Assembly (NCBI GenBank): GCA_960531495.1
Contig: OY482854.1
Span: 32,236,293-32,300,292 of the forward strand
Source of the DNA: Zeus faber
Lineage: Eukaryota > Chordata > Actinopteri > Zeiformes > Zeidae
Direction: 5' to 3'
DNA length: 64,000 nt
Shown here: one piece after another, positions 48,701 to 58,832 of the stretch
Numbering within the stretch: the first letter of the stretch is position 1
Layout of the letters: every line of letters begins with the position of its first letter
Program-made: the position numbers and the translations under genes
Notes under the pieces: model-generated
Seen by the model: the letters and a program-made list of their open reading frames with translations, nothing else
Databases searched by the model: none
Told to the model about the DNA's origin: nothing

Positions 48701-51700
48701 TTTCTGTTCCACACTGACTCTGCGACGTGAGACCCAGCGACCACAACCCCTCCCTGCTGCCCCAAGCCCCTGATTGAATCCCATTCTGATCAAATATAAA
48801 ATCCCAGCAAGAGCCTCCACAGCCACACAGCAAGAACAGAGACTGAGACGGAGTTTCTACATCAAGACATAAGAACTGTCAACGCTGACCTCACCAGCGG
48901 TCCTCACTGCCTTACTGTACTGTATGTAGCATACTGTACTGCATACTGTATAACTGTACTGGGTTACTGCATACTGTACTACATACTGTATCACTGCACT
49001 GTATGTAGCATACTGTACTGCATAGTATATCACTGTAATGTATGTAACATACTGTACTGCATACTGTATCACTGCACTGTATGTAGCATACTGTATTGCA
49101 TACTGTATTACTGTAATGTATGTAGCATACTGTACTGCATACTGTATCACTGTACTGCATATAACATACTGTACTGCATACTGTATCACTGTACTGCATA
49201 TAACATACTGTACTGTGTACTGTATCACTGTACTGTATGTAGCATACTGTATTGCTGTAATGTATGTAGCATACTGTATTGCATACTGTATCACTGTAAT
49301 GTATGTAGCATACTGTACTGCATACTGTATCACTGTAGTGTATGTAGCATACTGTATTGCATACTGTATTACTGTAATGTATGTAGCATACTGTACTGCA
49401 TACTGTATTACTTGTGAGAGAAAAATGATGATCAATGTTAATGAATAATATAATTCTGCCACCAAGTGATGTCTAAAAGCTGAAGCATATGTTTCTTTGG
49501 TGACGCCCGACTCTTTCACAGCATATCTTACATTCCTGTATATATATATATATATATATGTTTTCGTCGTTATCTCGTAAAAGGACTATTTGTGTAAACA
49601 CTCAACGTATGTTTTCCCGGCACCGAAAGTCTTCTCTGTGTTCCTTGATAAAACATGCTCTCAGCTGTTGCTGACAACAACAGCCAATCACATGGCTCGT
49701 CTCGGAATGGGACACAACCTCTCATGACTATTAAGGCCTCTTCAAGTACAGTGGAGGCTGCTCAGAACACTGCTTTGGAGCAGCACTTTCTCTTTATTCT
49801 GCAGAATGAATATCGTTAATACTCTCAGTCAGTTTTGTTTCCTTGTAGCGGGCAGATTAACCTCACCGACCACGCAGGAGAATTTCTCCAACATACTGAA
49901 CTGTAAATGTGGAAATGTGTGTAAACAATTGAGAAAAACTATAATTGTGAGGCTCCAACTTATGGATTATGATTTTGCCGTTTCAACTTGTAGTTTGTTA
50001 AACATCACATCACACTATCACATAAATATAACATAAACATTGACAAATCATAACAAAATTAATCAATGAATATATTTTAGGATGATGCAATTTAATAGAA
50101 TTTTTTACATTCTGAAAAAATATCATGGGAGAGTTGTTGATTTTGAATTTCAGAAAAACATCTTTATGTTTCGCCAATGATTGGGGATTGCTGCGGCCCA
50201 AAGGCGGAAAGTCTGATCTAAATAATATGAAGATGGCTTGATATGAGGTGGGGATGAATAAAGTGTCTATCTGTCTATCTTTCTCCATCTGTCTATCTCT
50301 CTCTCTCTGTCTATCTCTCTTTGAATGTCTGTGACTCGACAACTCACCGATGCCTTTCATGGCCTTGTGGAGAACTTCAGCGTCGTGTTTGGCGTTGAAG
50401 TTGACGAAGGGTTGAACGCTGCCTCGGTACGCCTGTAATGACAACAAAGAAAATATGAATGACTCTCCGGTTGTTTAAACACCGTCCTGATGCAGCGACG
50501 GAGCTGGAAGCCGCAGCGGGCTGCCGGGCTGGTCTGCGGTCAAGCTTCGTGTGGACTGTCATGAAGGATGGAAAACACCATTTGCGTGTCTGCATGTAGT
50601 TTTGGATCAGTCACCGTGGACACGGCGGCTCCACGGTGGCAGCAGACACGGCTCCGGCGTCACTATGGCTCCTGGAACCTTCTCCAGGAGAATGTGTCAC
50701 ACTATGAGATATTTTGCAGGCAGCGAGTGGAAGGACTGAGATGCTGCTCGGTCCTTTGTTGGTCATATGTTTTCTGAGTGTGTGTGTGTGTGTGTGTGGA
50801 TCAGGTGTATGTGACCTACATCTTCTCTGAGCATGTAGATGAATGTCGTTTATTTTAAACATCTCACCTTTTCTAAGCCAAACTACAAAACGTTCTTACA
50901 AAATAAATCACTTTTAAAAAACTCACTTGTTGATAAAAATCGATACGACTTATTATTGAGGAGAACATGGATAATGTTTCTGTATATTACAGTGTTGTGT
51001 GTGCACTGCACTGGGAAAATAATATATGGTTCTCATTGCTTCCGTTTAAAAATGTTGTCAAATGTTGTTAAACTTACATTTTTTACATTTTTTTCAAGAT
51101 AATATTCATTCTTAATTTCTCCGTTTTGAATTGACGAAACGTAAAAATAAAAAAAAAAGGGTTTTACAAATTAAAGCAGATTTTTAAAGTGGAACCGATG
51201 ACTATTTCATCTTTTTTTTAATGCATATTCATGTCATCATTTTTTAAATAATTTGATTCTCTTTTTAACAGAAACAGATTACACACAGTGAAGCTGTGCA
51301 GTGCAGTTGGTTGACGGTTCAGCTCCCGTTCTGCTTGTTTCCTGAAGCTGAAACTGACGGAGGCTCTAATGCAGGTTTACATTCTTCATGCAGGAAGCCT
51401 CCACCGCCCCAACGACGTGGCGCTGACACTCGATCCCACCGTGGGGCACTCAGCGGTTTCCAACCAGCAACCCAATACGGACACGGACACCTTGGAGGAA
51501 CGGAGTTCAAGCCTGTTTTCTACTCCCGTTCACACAGCGCGGAGGTGGGTTGAGGTTCCAGGAGTTATTTGAAATATTACATTTGGTTTTATCGCTAAAT
51601 TCCCACTTTTCATTGCCGCGCCACAGCCTTGAACCGTGTGATGCTCAAGGTGAAGTTTGGTGAAACAACAAGGACCACATCCTGCACCACCCGACAGGAA

Positions 51701-52400
51701 GTAGCAGATGAACTTTTCCTATAGGCCCTATTTGTGGCCTTTACGATACAGGAAGTGCTTCAGTTACTTCATTTTCTTGTGTGGAGCTACAGTCTCGTCA
51801 TCTTTGTGCTCCAGGATGTATATGTAGGAAAATAGCATCACACGATTTGGCAGGTCACCCATTTGGGTGTGACACTGGTAACAAAACCACGAAACATCAG
51901 CAAACAGGGAATTTAGCAATAAAACCAAATGTCAATTCTTTAAATACCCGGGAACAAGTCAGACTGTGGCGTCACGTGGAGTGAGTTTCTGTTCTGAACA
52001 GATTGTTGATTTGTCCTGCGTTGACGGCCTGATGGAGGGATGCAGCGTCCGGTTGGAGGAAAGAATGACACCTCCCAAATAATGCATGAGGGGCAGGAGA
52101 AAACAGGGGTGAACTCAAGTAAATGGGCACAATTCCTCACATCAATTTATCAACGTCTACCTCATCCTCCTCCTCTTCCTCATCCTCCTCATCCTCCTCC
52201 TCCTCCTCTTCCTCATCCTCCTTCTCTCATGCTGCTGCTTGTTCCCAGCAGGGGATCTCTACTTCTTTCTGCTCTTTCTGCTTCTTCTCCATAGTTTCAT
52301 TTTATTTGAGTAGCGTTCAAATGACATCACATCTATTAAAGTGTGAACTCTCACCATCCTGATCTCGGCTGAAACGGAGAAGCTGGAACTGAAGTCGAAA
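36808..52400 (-). CDS. anxa5: Annexin A5, 12 coding exons, complete coding sequence
   Basis: Calcium-dependent phosphatidylserine-binding protein of the cytosol and membrane surfaces. In transcript order: 52355-52400 (UTR plus ATG 52357-52355), 50348-50432, 48165-48259, 47306-47419, 45832-45922, 45592-45671, 44910-44960, 42157-42250, 41528-41623, 40515-40573, 40053-40175, 36867-36808 (stop TGA 36810-36808). Exons of 95, 114, 91, 80, 94, 96, 59 and 123 bp match the classic annexin A5 gene plan. The product is 316 aa (human 320) with four annexin repeats: GIGTNED (28-34), GVGTDDE (100-106), [13 protein letters not shown] (182-194) and [18 protein letters not shown] (257-274), ending [18 protein letters not shown]...[12 protein letters not shown] is typical of A5. 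The ATG exon has its own acceptor, so a non-coding exon 1 lies further right. Teleosts often have two A5 copies; which one this is cannot be told here. Confidence 0.95.
37325..37649 (+). repeat. 5' LTR
   Basis: Shares AATTAAGCTGTATGGCCGGC, GTTTCTTACTGTCTGTGTC, CTGTGTTTATT and TAGCCAGCCGGCTACA with the 3' copy; contains an AATAAA near its end. Confidence 0.9.
37822..38800 (+). pseudogene. Decayed protease / reverse-transcriptase N-terminal part of the LTR element
   Basis: Readable fragments in more than one frame: protease-like QALLD...TETMIQQS, a linker region ([18 protein letters not shown]), and RT N-terminal [12 protein letters not shown] followed by a stop and [23 protein letters not shown]. 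The active-site Gly of the protease is lost, and the RT is cut off soon after DRFG. Not functional. Confidence 0.8.
38890..39216 (+). repeat. 3' LTR
   Basis: Partner of the 5' LTR with an expanded GGC run at about 39006-39026. Ends GGCTACA directly before the target duplication CTAAT. The exact left boundary is less certain than the right. Confidence 0.85.
39624..40044 (+). repeat. (GATG/GGAT)n array next to anxa5 exon 12 donor
   Basis: About 420 bp of GGATGGAT and GATGGATG units with interruptions (AAGGAC, GAAGTTTGG). It ends 8 bases from the - strand donor at 40052-40051. Confidence 0.95.
41250..41470 (+). repeat. 16-bp minisatellite (GGGGTCCGTCCTGTTT)n
   Basis: About 13 copies with CATATTT and CCATCC variants. 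A unit of 16 makes each reading frame cycle through three frames, which explains the open frames on both strands. About 60 bases beyond anxa5 exon 10. Confidence 0.95.
41981..42080. repeat. (AT)n microsatellite and 20-bp tandem copy
   Basis: About 33 AT units followed by two copies of ATATATACGTATATCCCAGT. Confidence 0.95.
42157..42250 (-). CDS. anxa5: anxa5 exon 9, repeat III calcium loop, TG-repeat acceptor
   Basis: 94-bp exon encoding [21 protein letters not shown]. The acceptor is TAG preceded directly by (GT)44 on the - strand ((AC)44 on +, 42253-42340). Residue 183 is Phe where human annexin A5 has Trp187, the calcium-responsive tryptophan of repeat III. Skipping this 94-bp exon would shift the frame. 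Confidence 0.93.
42253..42340. repeat. (AC)44 abutting anxa5 exon 9 acceptor
   Basis: Pure AC dinucleotides on +; on the transcribed strand a (GT)44 run followed by TAG and the exon. Confidence 0.98.
42656..42740 (+). repeat. (GT)n microsatellite, about 42 units
   Basis: Uninterrupted GT run in an anxa5 intron. Confidence 0.97.
43008..44076 (+). mobile_element. L2/CR1-like LINE, 5'-truncated 3' end
   Basis: Encodes the C-terminal region of a LINE reverse transcriptase: [69 protein letters not shown], with stops and shifts. The 3' UTR carries a 12-bp tandem repeat (43545-43630) and ends in the short tail repeat TTGAATC (about 44050-44075), typical of CR1/L2 clades. Intron of anxa5, antisense. 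Confidence 0.85.
43545..43630 (+). repeat. 12-bp tandem repeat (GCATACTGTACC)n in a LINE 3' UTR
   Basis: Six to seven copies. The same motif is massively expanded after the second LINE tail at 48905. Confidence 0.9.
44910..44960 (-). CDS. anxa5: anxa5 exon 8, inter-repeat linker, 51 bp
   Basis: Encodes [17 protein letters not shown], the connector between repeats II and III. Both ends are phase 0 and join LLVILLQ to DLYAAGEG. It is six bases shorter than the usual 57-bp exon, i.e. two residues fewer than human. The acceptor (CCGTGTGAAG|GGG) is preceded on the - strand by a run of ATCC units (44969-45032), not a normal polypyrimidine tract, which makes this the least certain boundary. Confidence 0.8.
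44969..45032 (+). repeat. (GGAT)n beside anxa5 exon 8 acceptor
   Basis: GGAT units with GGAAGGAT variants, beginning 9 bases from the exon edge. Confidence 0.93.
45197..45589 (+). repeat. Polypyrimidine (CCCT/CTCT)n tract, about 390 bp
   Basis: Almost pure C/T on +, pure G/A on the anxa5 transcript strand. A segment CTCCATCGGTCTCT occurs near 45281 and 45535, so the tract contains a duplication. It starts two bases past the donor of anxa5 exon 7 (45592) and fills intron 7. Confidence 0.96.
48797..48905 (+). mobile_element. Second copy of the LINE 3' end
   Basis: CAGAGACTGAGACGGAGTTTCT ... AAGAACTGTCAACGCTGACCTCACCAG matches the LINE at about 43420-43490 closely. Only about 110 bp of the coding 3' end remain. 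Confidence 0.8.
48905..49411 (+). repeat. CATACTGTA-type minisatellite, about 500 bp
   Basis: Higher-order units of about 40 bp made of GCATACTGTACT, GCATACTGTATCACTGTAATGTATGTA and variants. Open frames on both strands ([13 protein letters not shown] pattern) come from the repeat. Derived from the LINE 3' UTR repeat. Confidence 0.93.
52163..52228 (+). repeat. (TCCTCC)n tract
   Basis: TCCTCCTCC with TCCTCA and TCCTCTTCC variants, downstream of anxa5 exon 2. Confidence 0.9.
52355..52400 (-). CDS. anxa5: anxa5 exon 2: 5'UTR plus start codon only
   Basis: Reading on the - strand, a pyrimidine tract ending TTTGTTTCCAG (acceptor 52402-52401) opens a 46-bp exon that ends GATCAGGATG followed by GTGAGA. 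Only ATG (52357-52355) is coding; the next exon begins GCGTACCGAGGC (A-Y-R-G). A start codon at the very end of exon 2 after a non-coding exon 1 agrees with the 13-exon plan of vertebrate ANXA5. Confidence 0.8.
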
Positions 52401-52586
52401 CTGGAAACAAAAGGAGATCAGGTTCAGATTGTTCCACATCCAAAGAGTTCCTTCAATGCACCATCAGTTCACTGTAGAATGGAAGCTGCTGAGGGACATG
52501 GAGCTCAGCCTCCATCTTTACCAGACAGGTGTGGGTGTGGTCCAGAGGTGGTCCCGGTCACTGAGAGGAACACTGAGCGCCGGGTT

Positions 52587-52688
52587 CGGGTCCTCTGGGT
52601 CCTGGTCCTCTGGGTCCTGGTCCTCTGGGTCCTGGTCCTCTGAGTCCTGGTCCTCTGAGTCCTGGTCCTCTGAGTCCTGGTGCTCTGT
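52587..52688 (+). repeat. 15-bp minisatellite (GGTCCTCTGGGTCCT)n
   Basis: Six to seven copies; unit divisible by three, hence the repetitive open frames. About 190 bases upstream of the anxa5 start-codon exon. Confidence 0.93.
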
Positions 52689-53033
52689 CCTTAAGAAGGT
52701 GCAGAGCACTGACATCACGGCTCAGGAGCAGCATCAGGTTTCAGCCGTTAGTCCGAGCCGGGACCAGGAGCTGGTGTTGGGTTTTACTGTCTCACCTTCA
52801 TAAAGGAACAGGTGGAGATGGTGAGATATCCATAGATCCTTGTAAGAAGAAGAAGAAGATCCATTTGTTTGTTTGCATTTGTCTTTATTATAACTTATTT
52901 ATTATAATGTTATTATCATTTAATTTGAATGAAATTGTAATATAAATTGTATTATAATTATATTATAACTATTGATTGCCTTTAATTAATGTAAAGCACT
53001 TTGAACTGAACGCTGTGTACACAATATAAAATT

Positions 53034-53034
53034 A

Positions 53035-53066
<32 letters not shown>

Positions 53067-53120
53067 GTTATTATTATTATTATTATTGTCATTATTATTG
53101 TTATTATTATTATTATTATT

Positions 53121-53157
<37 letters not shown>
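53034..53157. repeat. (TTA)n-(TAA)n inverted microsatellite
   Basis: A TTA-type run turns at about 53124 into ATA/AAT units, so the two halves are complementary and can form a long hairpin. Confidence 0.9.
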
Positions 53158-54910
53158 TTGCCACAGCACTGGGATTTTGGTTAATATGGTGCTAGAGGAC
53201 TGAATTTTTGCCACATCCCACACCCACAGTTTAGATTAAATAGCATATGAAAGTACCATACATTATCAATATTGCCATATTTGGTCAGTAATATCATCAC
53301 ATTTTTTGGCATAATAATATTCTGTATTATAAAGAACTTTCTGCTGAAATACGTCCAACTTGTTCTTGCCCTGGGATCCAGGGTCGTCATCGTCACCTTC
53401 ATCTCTTTTCACAAACCTGTCGCTGTCATCTTCAATAGAATCGTTTCATTTCTAAAAAAAAATGTCAAAGTGCACAATACAAACCTTCAACCTTGAATAA
53501 AAAAAAGTTGAGAAAAGAATGAAAGATGGTGTCAACAAGGCAACATGTGCAATCCAGTTTGTTTGCCAAGTTCATTTGCTCCATAAAGAGAGGTAACAAC
53601 GAAAAGCAGCGTTTCAAACAGCACATCAGGGTCAGAAATGTAGGTGCAGATTTCATGAAGAAATCACATTTATTAGGACAAAATGTCTATGACAAAGTTA
53701 AATCTATGTCTCTGAAATAGTTTTAAAAAGGTGTGGTCAATGGGAAGAAGTGGTCATACATTTAACAAATAAAAGGGTTTTAACTCATTAAAATACATTT
53801 TCGGCCCAAATGTTCTTTGTGTTGGTGAAATGCTGTGAAGATGAGCTGCAGGTGGAGGTAGATGGAGCCGAATGTTCTGTTTACAAACAAAAAACTTTGC
53901 CTTAGCGGGTCCATCTGATGCTGCGCACACGGACATTTAGTCACACGAAGGGTTAAAAATAATAATGATAATAATAATAAAATAAAAGCTAGAAATGAAA
54001 TAAAAAACATCCAGAGGAGTGGATCTGGAATCACAGGTCAGCAGCAGCGAACAATAAAATTCGCAACATTCGCACAACAGGTGGAGTAAAATCACTGTGA
54101 CAGACAGACAGACAGACAGACAGGCAGGGTCGTCTCACATATCAGCGTCCTCTCCTTAATTAAAGTGAGCTCATTCATACGTCATGCGAGTGTCAGTTTC
54201 AGTTTGTTTCCGTTTGGGGCTCAAACCACTTCCCTCCGTGTGACTGTGCAGAGAAACCTTCTTCCCATTTATTCAAGTGTGGATCCGTCCAACGTGCTGC
54301 TAGAATGACTCCACAACTCCCAGAAAACCTCTTTGTTTCCCAACGGCCACTTTCCTCCTCGTCTTTACTCTTCATCACTTTCTTTTCTCCAAAGTTTTTA
54401 TTCTTTTGATTCATTGTTTTGTTTTTTTTGAACCTTTAACCAAATAATATTACTGATTACCACTTTAAAATTCTATACATAGCAAAAGTCCCATAATGCC
54501 CCTTTGATGAAGCGCACAGGAGAAGATGGAAAGAAGAGAAACTGAGGATGTGTTTTTTAATGCAAATCATTTTTCATGAGGACGATTAGTTTTTCATTCT
54601 GCATGAGAATGAGTTTTTTTTTCATTTGGTAATTATTCCCAGATTCTTTACGAATGCTCTCTGAATAAAGACTAAGTGTAAAATAAGCGACATCACGCCT
54701 GAAATAATAGAGCGGTTAATAGTAAAATTCAGTCACTGGAATTTAGGAGGACGGTCAGCGCTGCTCAGAGAATATTACAATTAGAATATTTCACGTTCTT
54801 ATGAAGGAATGTGAGTCGAGGGAATAATAGAAATATGAGACGAGTGCTAATGCCCCACGGTTAAATAAAAATACTTTCTCAATACAAACGTCACAGACAA
54901 GTGGTCACAG

Positions 54911-54911
<1 letters not shown>
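53158..54911. other. Upstream region of anxa5, nothing recognised
   Basis: The non-coding first exon of anxa5 should lie somewhere to the right of 52400, but no CpG island, TATA box or convincing donor could be singled out. A (GACA)n run lies at 54103-54122. Confidence 0.35.
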
Positions 54912-54951
<40 letters not shown>

Positions 54952-55004
54952 GCAGCAGCAGCAGCGGCAGCAGCAGCAGCGGCAGCAGCGGCAGCAGCAG
55001 CAGC

Positions 55005-55043
<39 letters not shown>

Positions 55044-55213
55044 TGCAGCAGCAGCAGCAGCAGCAGCAGCAGATGCAGCAGCAGCAGCAGCAGCAGCAGC
55101 AGATGCAGCAGCAGCAGATGCAGCAGCAGCAGATGCAGCAGCAGCAGATGCAGCAGCAGCAGATGCAGCAGCAGCAGATGCAGCAGCAGCAGATGCAGCA
55201 GCAGCAGCAGCAC
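54912..55213 (+). repeat. CAG/CTG trinucleotide tract, about 300 bp
   Basis: (CAG)n with CGG-containing and GATG interruptions; the right half is an orderly (CAGCAGCAGCAGATG)n. Reads as polyGln-Met, polyAla or polySer/Cys depending on frame. No flanking gene on either strand supports translation. Confidence 0.97.
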
Positions 55214-55311
55214 CAACTCACTGAGCGGATTCTCTCAACCAATCAGGTCCTCGAGTCCTTCACGCCCTCAGATCCACTGAAGGCGTGAAGCTGCTTTCTG
55301 TCGCTTGTCAG

Positions 55312-55757
55312 GTTCCACCTCCACCAGTATCAGCTCTCACCTCCAGCAGTATCAGCTCTCACCTCCACCAGTATCAGCTCCCACCTCCACCAGTATCAGC
55401 TCTCACCTCCACCAGTATTAGGTCCCATCTCCACTAGTATCAGGTCCCATCTCCACCAGTATCAGGTCCCACCTCCACCAGAATCAGGTCCCATCTCCAC
55501 CAGTATCAGTTTCAGGTCCCATCTCCACCAGTATCAGCTCCCACCTCCACCAGTATCAGCTCTCACCTCCACCAGTATTAGGTCCCATCTCCACCAGAAT
55601 CAGGTCCCACCTCCACTAGTATCAGGTCCCATCCCCACCAGTATCAGTATCAGGTCCCATCTCAACCAGTATCAGGTCCCACCTCCACCAGAATCAGGTC
55701 CCATCTCCACCAGTATCAGTATCAGGTCCCATCTCCACCAGTATCAGGTATCAGGAG
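55312..55757 (+). repeat. 22-bp minisatellite (CCACCAGTATCAGGTCCCATCT)n
   Basis: About 20 copies with GCTCT, GCTCC and GGTCC variants. On the - strand many units contain GGAGGTGAGAG, a donor-like sequence. Confidence 0.95.
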
Positions 55758-56167
55758 CAACAGAGGATAAGCAGAAAGTTTTTAGTGGAGCAGCCACCTT
55801 ATCGTGTACTTTTGAAAGTGAGCAGTAAAACCAAACAGCCATTCATCACCACAGGCACCAGCAGCTCCTGTTGGTGCTCTGTTAGGAGGCAGGACTCCTG
55901 TGCCCATCCAGGTGTCACGGTCAACAGACACGTAAACAGCGAGGGGCATCAGAGAACAGGCACTCCAGTCAACAAGAGCTTTTCAGCCTTGTGTCCCAGC
56001 CTCTGTTGACAGGAGAAGATGTCAGCGTACATTTAACATATCAACCTCAAAAAGAGGAATGGACTGAGCTGTTAAAAAGAAAGAAAAGAAAACCTGGAGC
56101 TGACCCATCAAGGTGCTATTTGGAACCAGCTGTGGACGAGCCTTCATAGGCCGTCTGCTCTCTTTCA

Positions 56168-56198
56168 GTGCGCCTCCTGCGTGGAGCAGGAGGCGCAC
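56168..56198. repeat. Perfect 13-bp GC-rich hairpin
   Basis: GTGCGCCTCCTGC, spacer GTGGA, exact complement. Isolated; no surrounding gene. Confidence 0.8.
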
Positions 56199-56599
56199 CT
56201 ACGGACCAGGTGGCGAGCCACAGCGTCTCTCATCAATACCACTTTGCTTTATAGTCACGTTTTGGCTGGAAAGTCCTTTTTGTCCTTTTTGTCCTTTTTG
56301 TTGTTTATTTCATGAAACCCCGCCGGCCCGGACTCTCCCCGCCACAAGTTTCCGTGTCTCCCCCCTTCACCTGTGGCTGTGGCTGCAGTGACTCACGAAA
56401 AAGCTGGTGCATGTCCCAGGAACCTGATTGGTGTAAATGTTTAGTCTGCTGTGAACCCTGCCCAACGGAACTCTTCATCACTGCCACTGAAGTTTGCATC
56501 ATTGAACATGAGATCGCTCTCTAAGAGTTTTTATGTTCATGTTTTTATCTGCAGTGTGGTCTGCATGTTGTATTTCTGGCTTCTCCCCCAGACTCCTGC

Positions 56600-58470
56600 A
56601 GGAAATGGGGCAAAATAGCAACCATTTTTTCTAATTCGTTCACCTGCACCGAACGCACTTTTGGAAATTTCTCAACCTTTGAATGTGTAGCCATGGTTAC
56701 CAGAACTCACCAACACATTCTTGCAATAACCATTTATAGACCCCCAAAGAACAAGAAGAACTGAAATACTGTGGATTGCTCTTGTCAAATATGTTATGTC
56801 AGAGCAGAGTCATTTTACTGGATCATTTTAAATGCCAGGTTAAACGATGTGCATATTGGAGAGCGGTGTCATTTATGCGCCTTGTTACTAGTCTCGAGTT
56901 TAATGACACTCACAACCGTGGAAATACACTGAACCCAGTTTTTACCCGAGCTTTAGACGCTGATGTTCCATCTGTCTGAGAGCTTCTGGTTCTGATCACT
57001 CCTGTCTTTTTCAGCTTCTCTCTCTGCATTCCACGTCACACACCTGATCACTGTGTTGGCACGCGGCTCCAGTATTTACCTGACGTACTCCACTCCTGTT
57101 GTGCATATTCTGATTCCCTTAATAATCGGACTGTCAATCTGAATAGTGCTCGGTCGCTCCTCTTACAACCTGAAGACACACTGGGAGGAATTCAGCGTCG
57201 TGGTTTTCAGACACCGTGCACTCAAACAGAGCTGAAGGTTTTAAGAAGAAACAAGAAGGTTTTAAGAAGAAACAAGAAGGTTTTAAGAAGAAACAAGAAG
57301 GTTTTAAGAAGCATGAACCTGCACGCTCAGCTGCTAGAAGAGCATCGTTATCTCACTCGATTAACAATAATCAAAATAATCCACGATTTCTGCTCGATAC
57401 GCGGACACCCCTGCCAGTAGCTCTTCATTCGGTGCTGATGATTTTCTGAAATTCTTTACAAATAAGACTGACTCCATTAGAGATGAATTCACTGATCCAG
57501 GCTCCTCTCAGGGTGATGTGTAGGACCCCTCCACTGCTCTGACGGATCCTGCTGTGACTCGGACCAGCCGCTCTCTTTCACAGTATGAAATAATTTCCCC
57601 CGAGGCCGTTAGCCGCCTGGTAACTGCTTCCAAATCTACAATCTGCATATTACCACGACACCATCTAATCTTTGAAAGAACTTCTTCTCCTTTTAAAGTC
57701 CTGTTCTTGATATAATCAATAAGTCGCTCTCTATAGGCTCAGGGCCCTCAGCTCCTGAAACCGCCATTATCTGCTCACTGCTCAAAAAACCTCATATTGA
57801 TCATATTGAATAATTGTAATCTGAAAAATTATAATTTCCAATCTTCATTATATGTCGAAACTACTTGAAAGGGCTGTTGTTGATCAACTTACTGTCTGTT
57901 TATTCAACAACAACAATTATCTCTTCAATAACCTTTAATCTTGCTTTGGGTCGCATCATTACACTGAAACTGCTGTGACTAGAGTCAACGATCGACTAAG
58001 GAGGCTCCAGCCTGTAGAGCTGGATCCTGTATTGATATTTTCGGAGAAAATTCGAACAGGGACGTACGCTTAGAATATGGTTTACATTTTGTTTGAACTG
58101 GTACGTCACAGACGTGGTCCAATGCATTCCACGACAAATATATATCCAACCTGGAAAACAGCATTTTTTCACCTTGGTAATATTTCTAAAATCCAACTTG
58201 TTCTGTCACCGTGCGATGCTGAAACTGCACTCCATGCATTCATATCCTGCACACTTGTTTATTGTAATGCTCTTCTCTCTGGTCTTCCGAGTTGTTCTTC
58301 TCGAAGTCTTCAGCTTGTTCATAACACTGCAGCTAGAATCCTGAGAAGAACCTAAAACATGCATCTTACACCACCATCCTGGCCTCGCTTCACTGGGCAC
58401 CAGGGCAAGCCAGATCGGATTTTAAGGTTCTTCTTTTAGCTTATAAGGAGGCAGCGGTGCCATGTGAAAG
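56600..58470 (+). mobile_element. Decayed L2-like LINE (endonuclease to C-terminal RT)
   Basis: Successive fragments in order: endonuclease C-terminal part (THNRGNTLNPVFTRALDADVPSV, 56917-56979), central fragments near 57690-57790 resembling the N-terminal RT region, and the C-terminal part (ALHAFISCTLVYCNALLSGL...LQLVHNTAARIL, 58225-58350) followed by LASLHWAP-like text. Many stops and shifts; not functional. Outer boundaries approximate. Confidence 0.7.
57233..57311 (+). repeat. 21-bp tandem repeat, about 3.7 copies
   Basis: Unit GAAGGTTTTAAGAAGAAACAA, inside the decayed LINE; translates as EGFKKKQ repeats because the unit is divisible by three. Confidence 0.92.
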
Positions 58471-58508
58471 TCTTCCACACTTTCCAGGACACATTTAAAT
58501 AGATATAA

Positions 58509-58510
<2 letters not shown>

Positions 58511-58565
<55 letters not shown>
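58511..58565. repeat. (CA)n microsatellite
   Basis: About 27 uninterrupted CA units at the end of the LINE remnant. Confidence 0.97.
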
Positions 58566-58567
<2 letters not shown>

Positions 58568-58787
58568 TCAGTGGGACGTGTAGTTTCAGGTATATGACAG
58601 CGACAGCAGAAAGGTTGTCCGCAGGTTTTTGGATCTGTGCACCACCAGCAGGCGTAGCTGCGGCACAGCTGATCTGATCTATCAAAAGATGAACGAGGCC
58701 TTGCAAGAAAGCCACCATACCGTGGAGAAACTGTGTCAGTCCATCGATAACGATGATCCTGTCCTTACTGGAGCAAAAAATCCCATC

Positions 58788-58832
58788 GCATCCAAAATTG
58801 GTAATGAAAATGTCATTACCAATTTTGGATGC
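58788..58832. repeat. Perfect 20-bp inverted repeat followed by a C-run
   Basis: Left arm 58788-58807 (GCATCCAAAATTGGTAATGA), 5-base spacer, exact complementary arm 58813-58832, then about 16 C residues. Strong hairpin; no gene around it recognised. Confidence 0.9.

Noticed and set aside
48857..49519. 220-codon open frame with QYA/TYI repeats
   Set aside because: Produced by the CATACTGTA minisatellite.
54847..55288. PolyGln, polyAla, polyLeu and polyCys frames
   Set aside because: All frames of a CAG/CTG tract are open; no flanking exon or conserved domain supports any of them.
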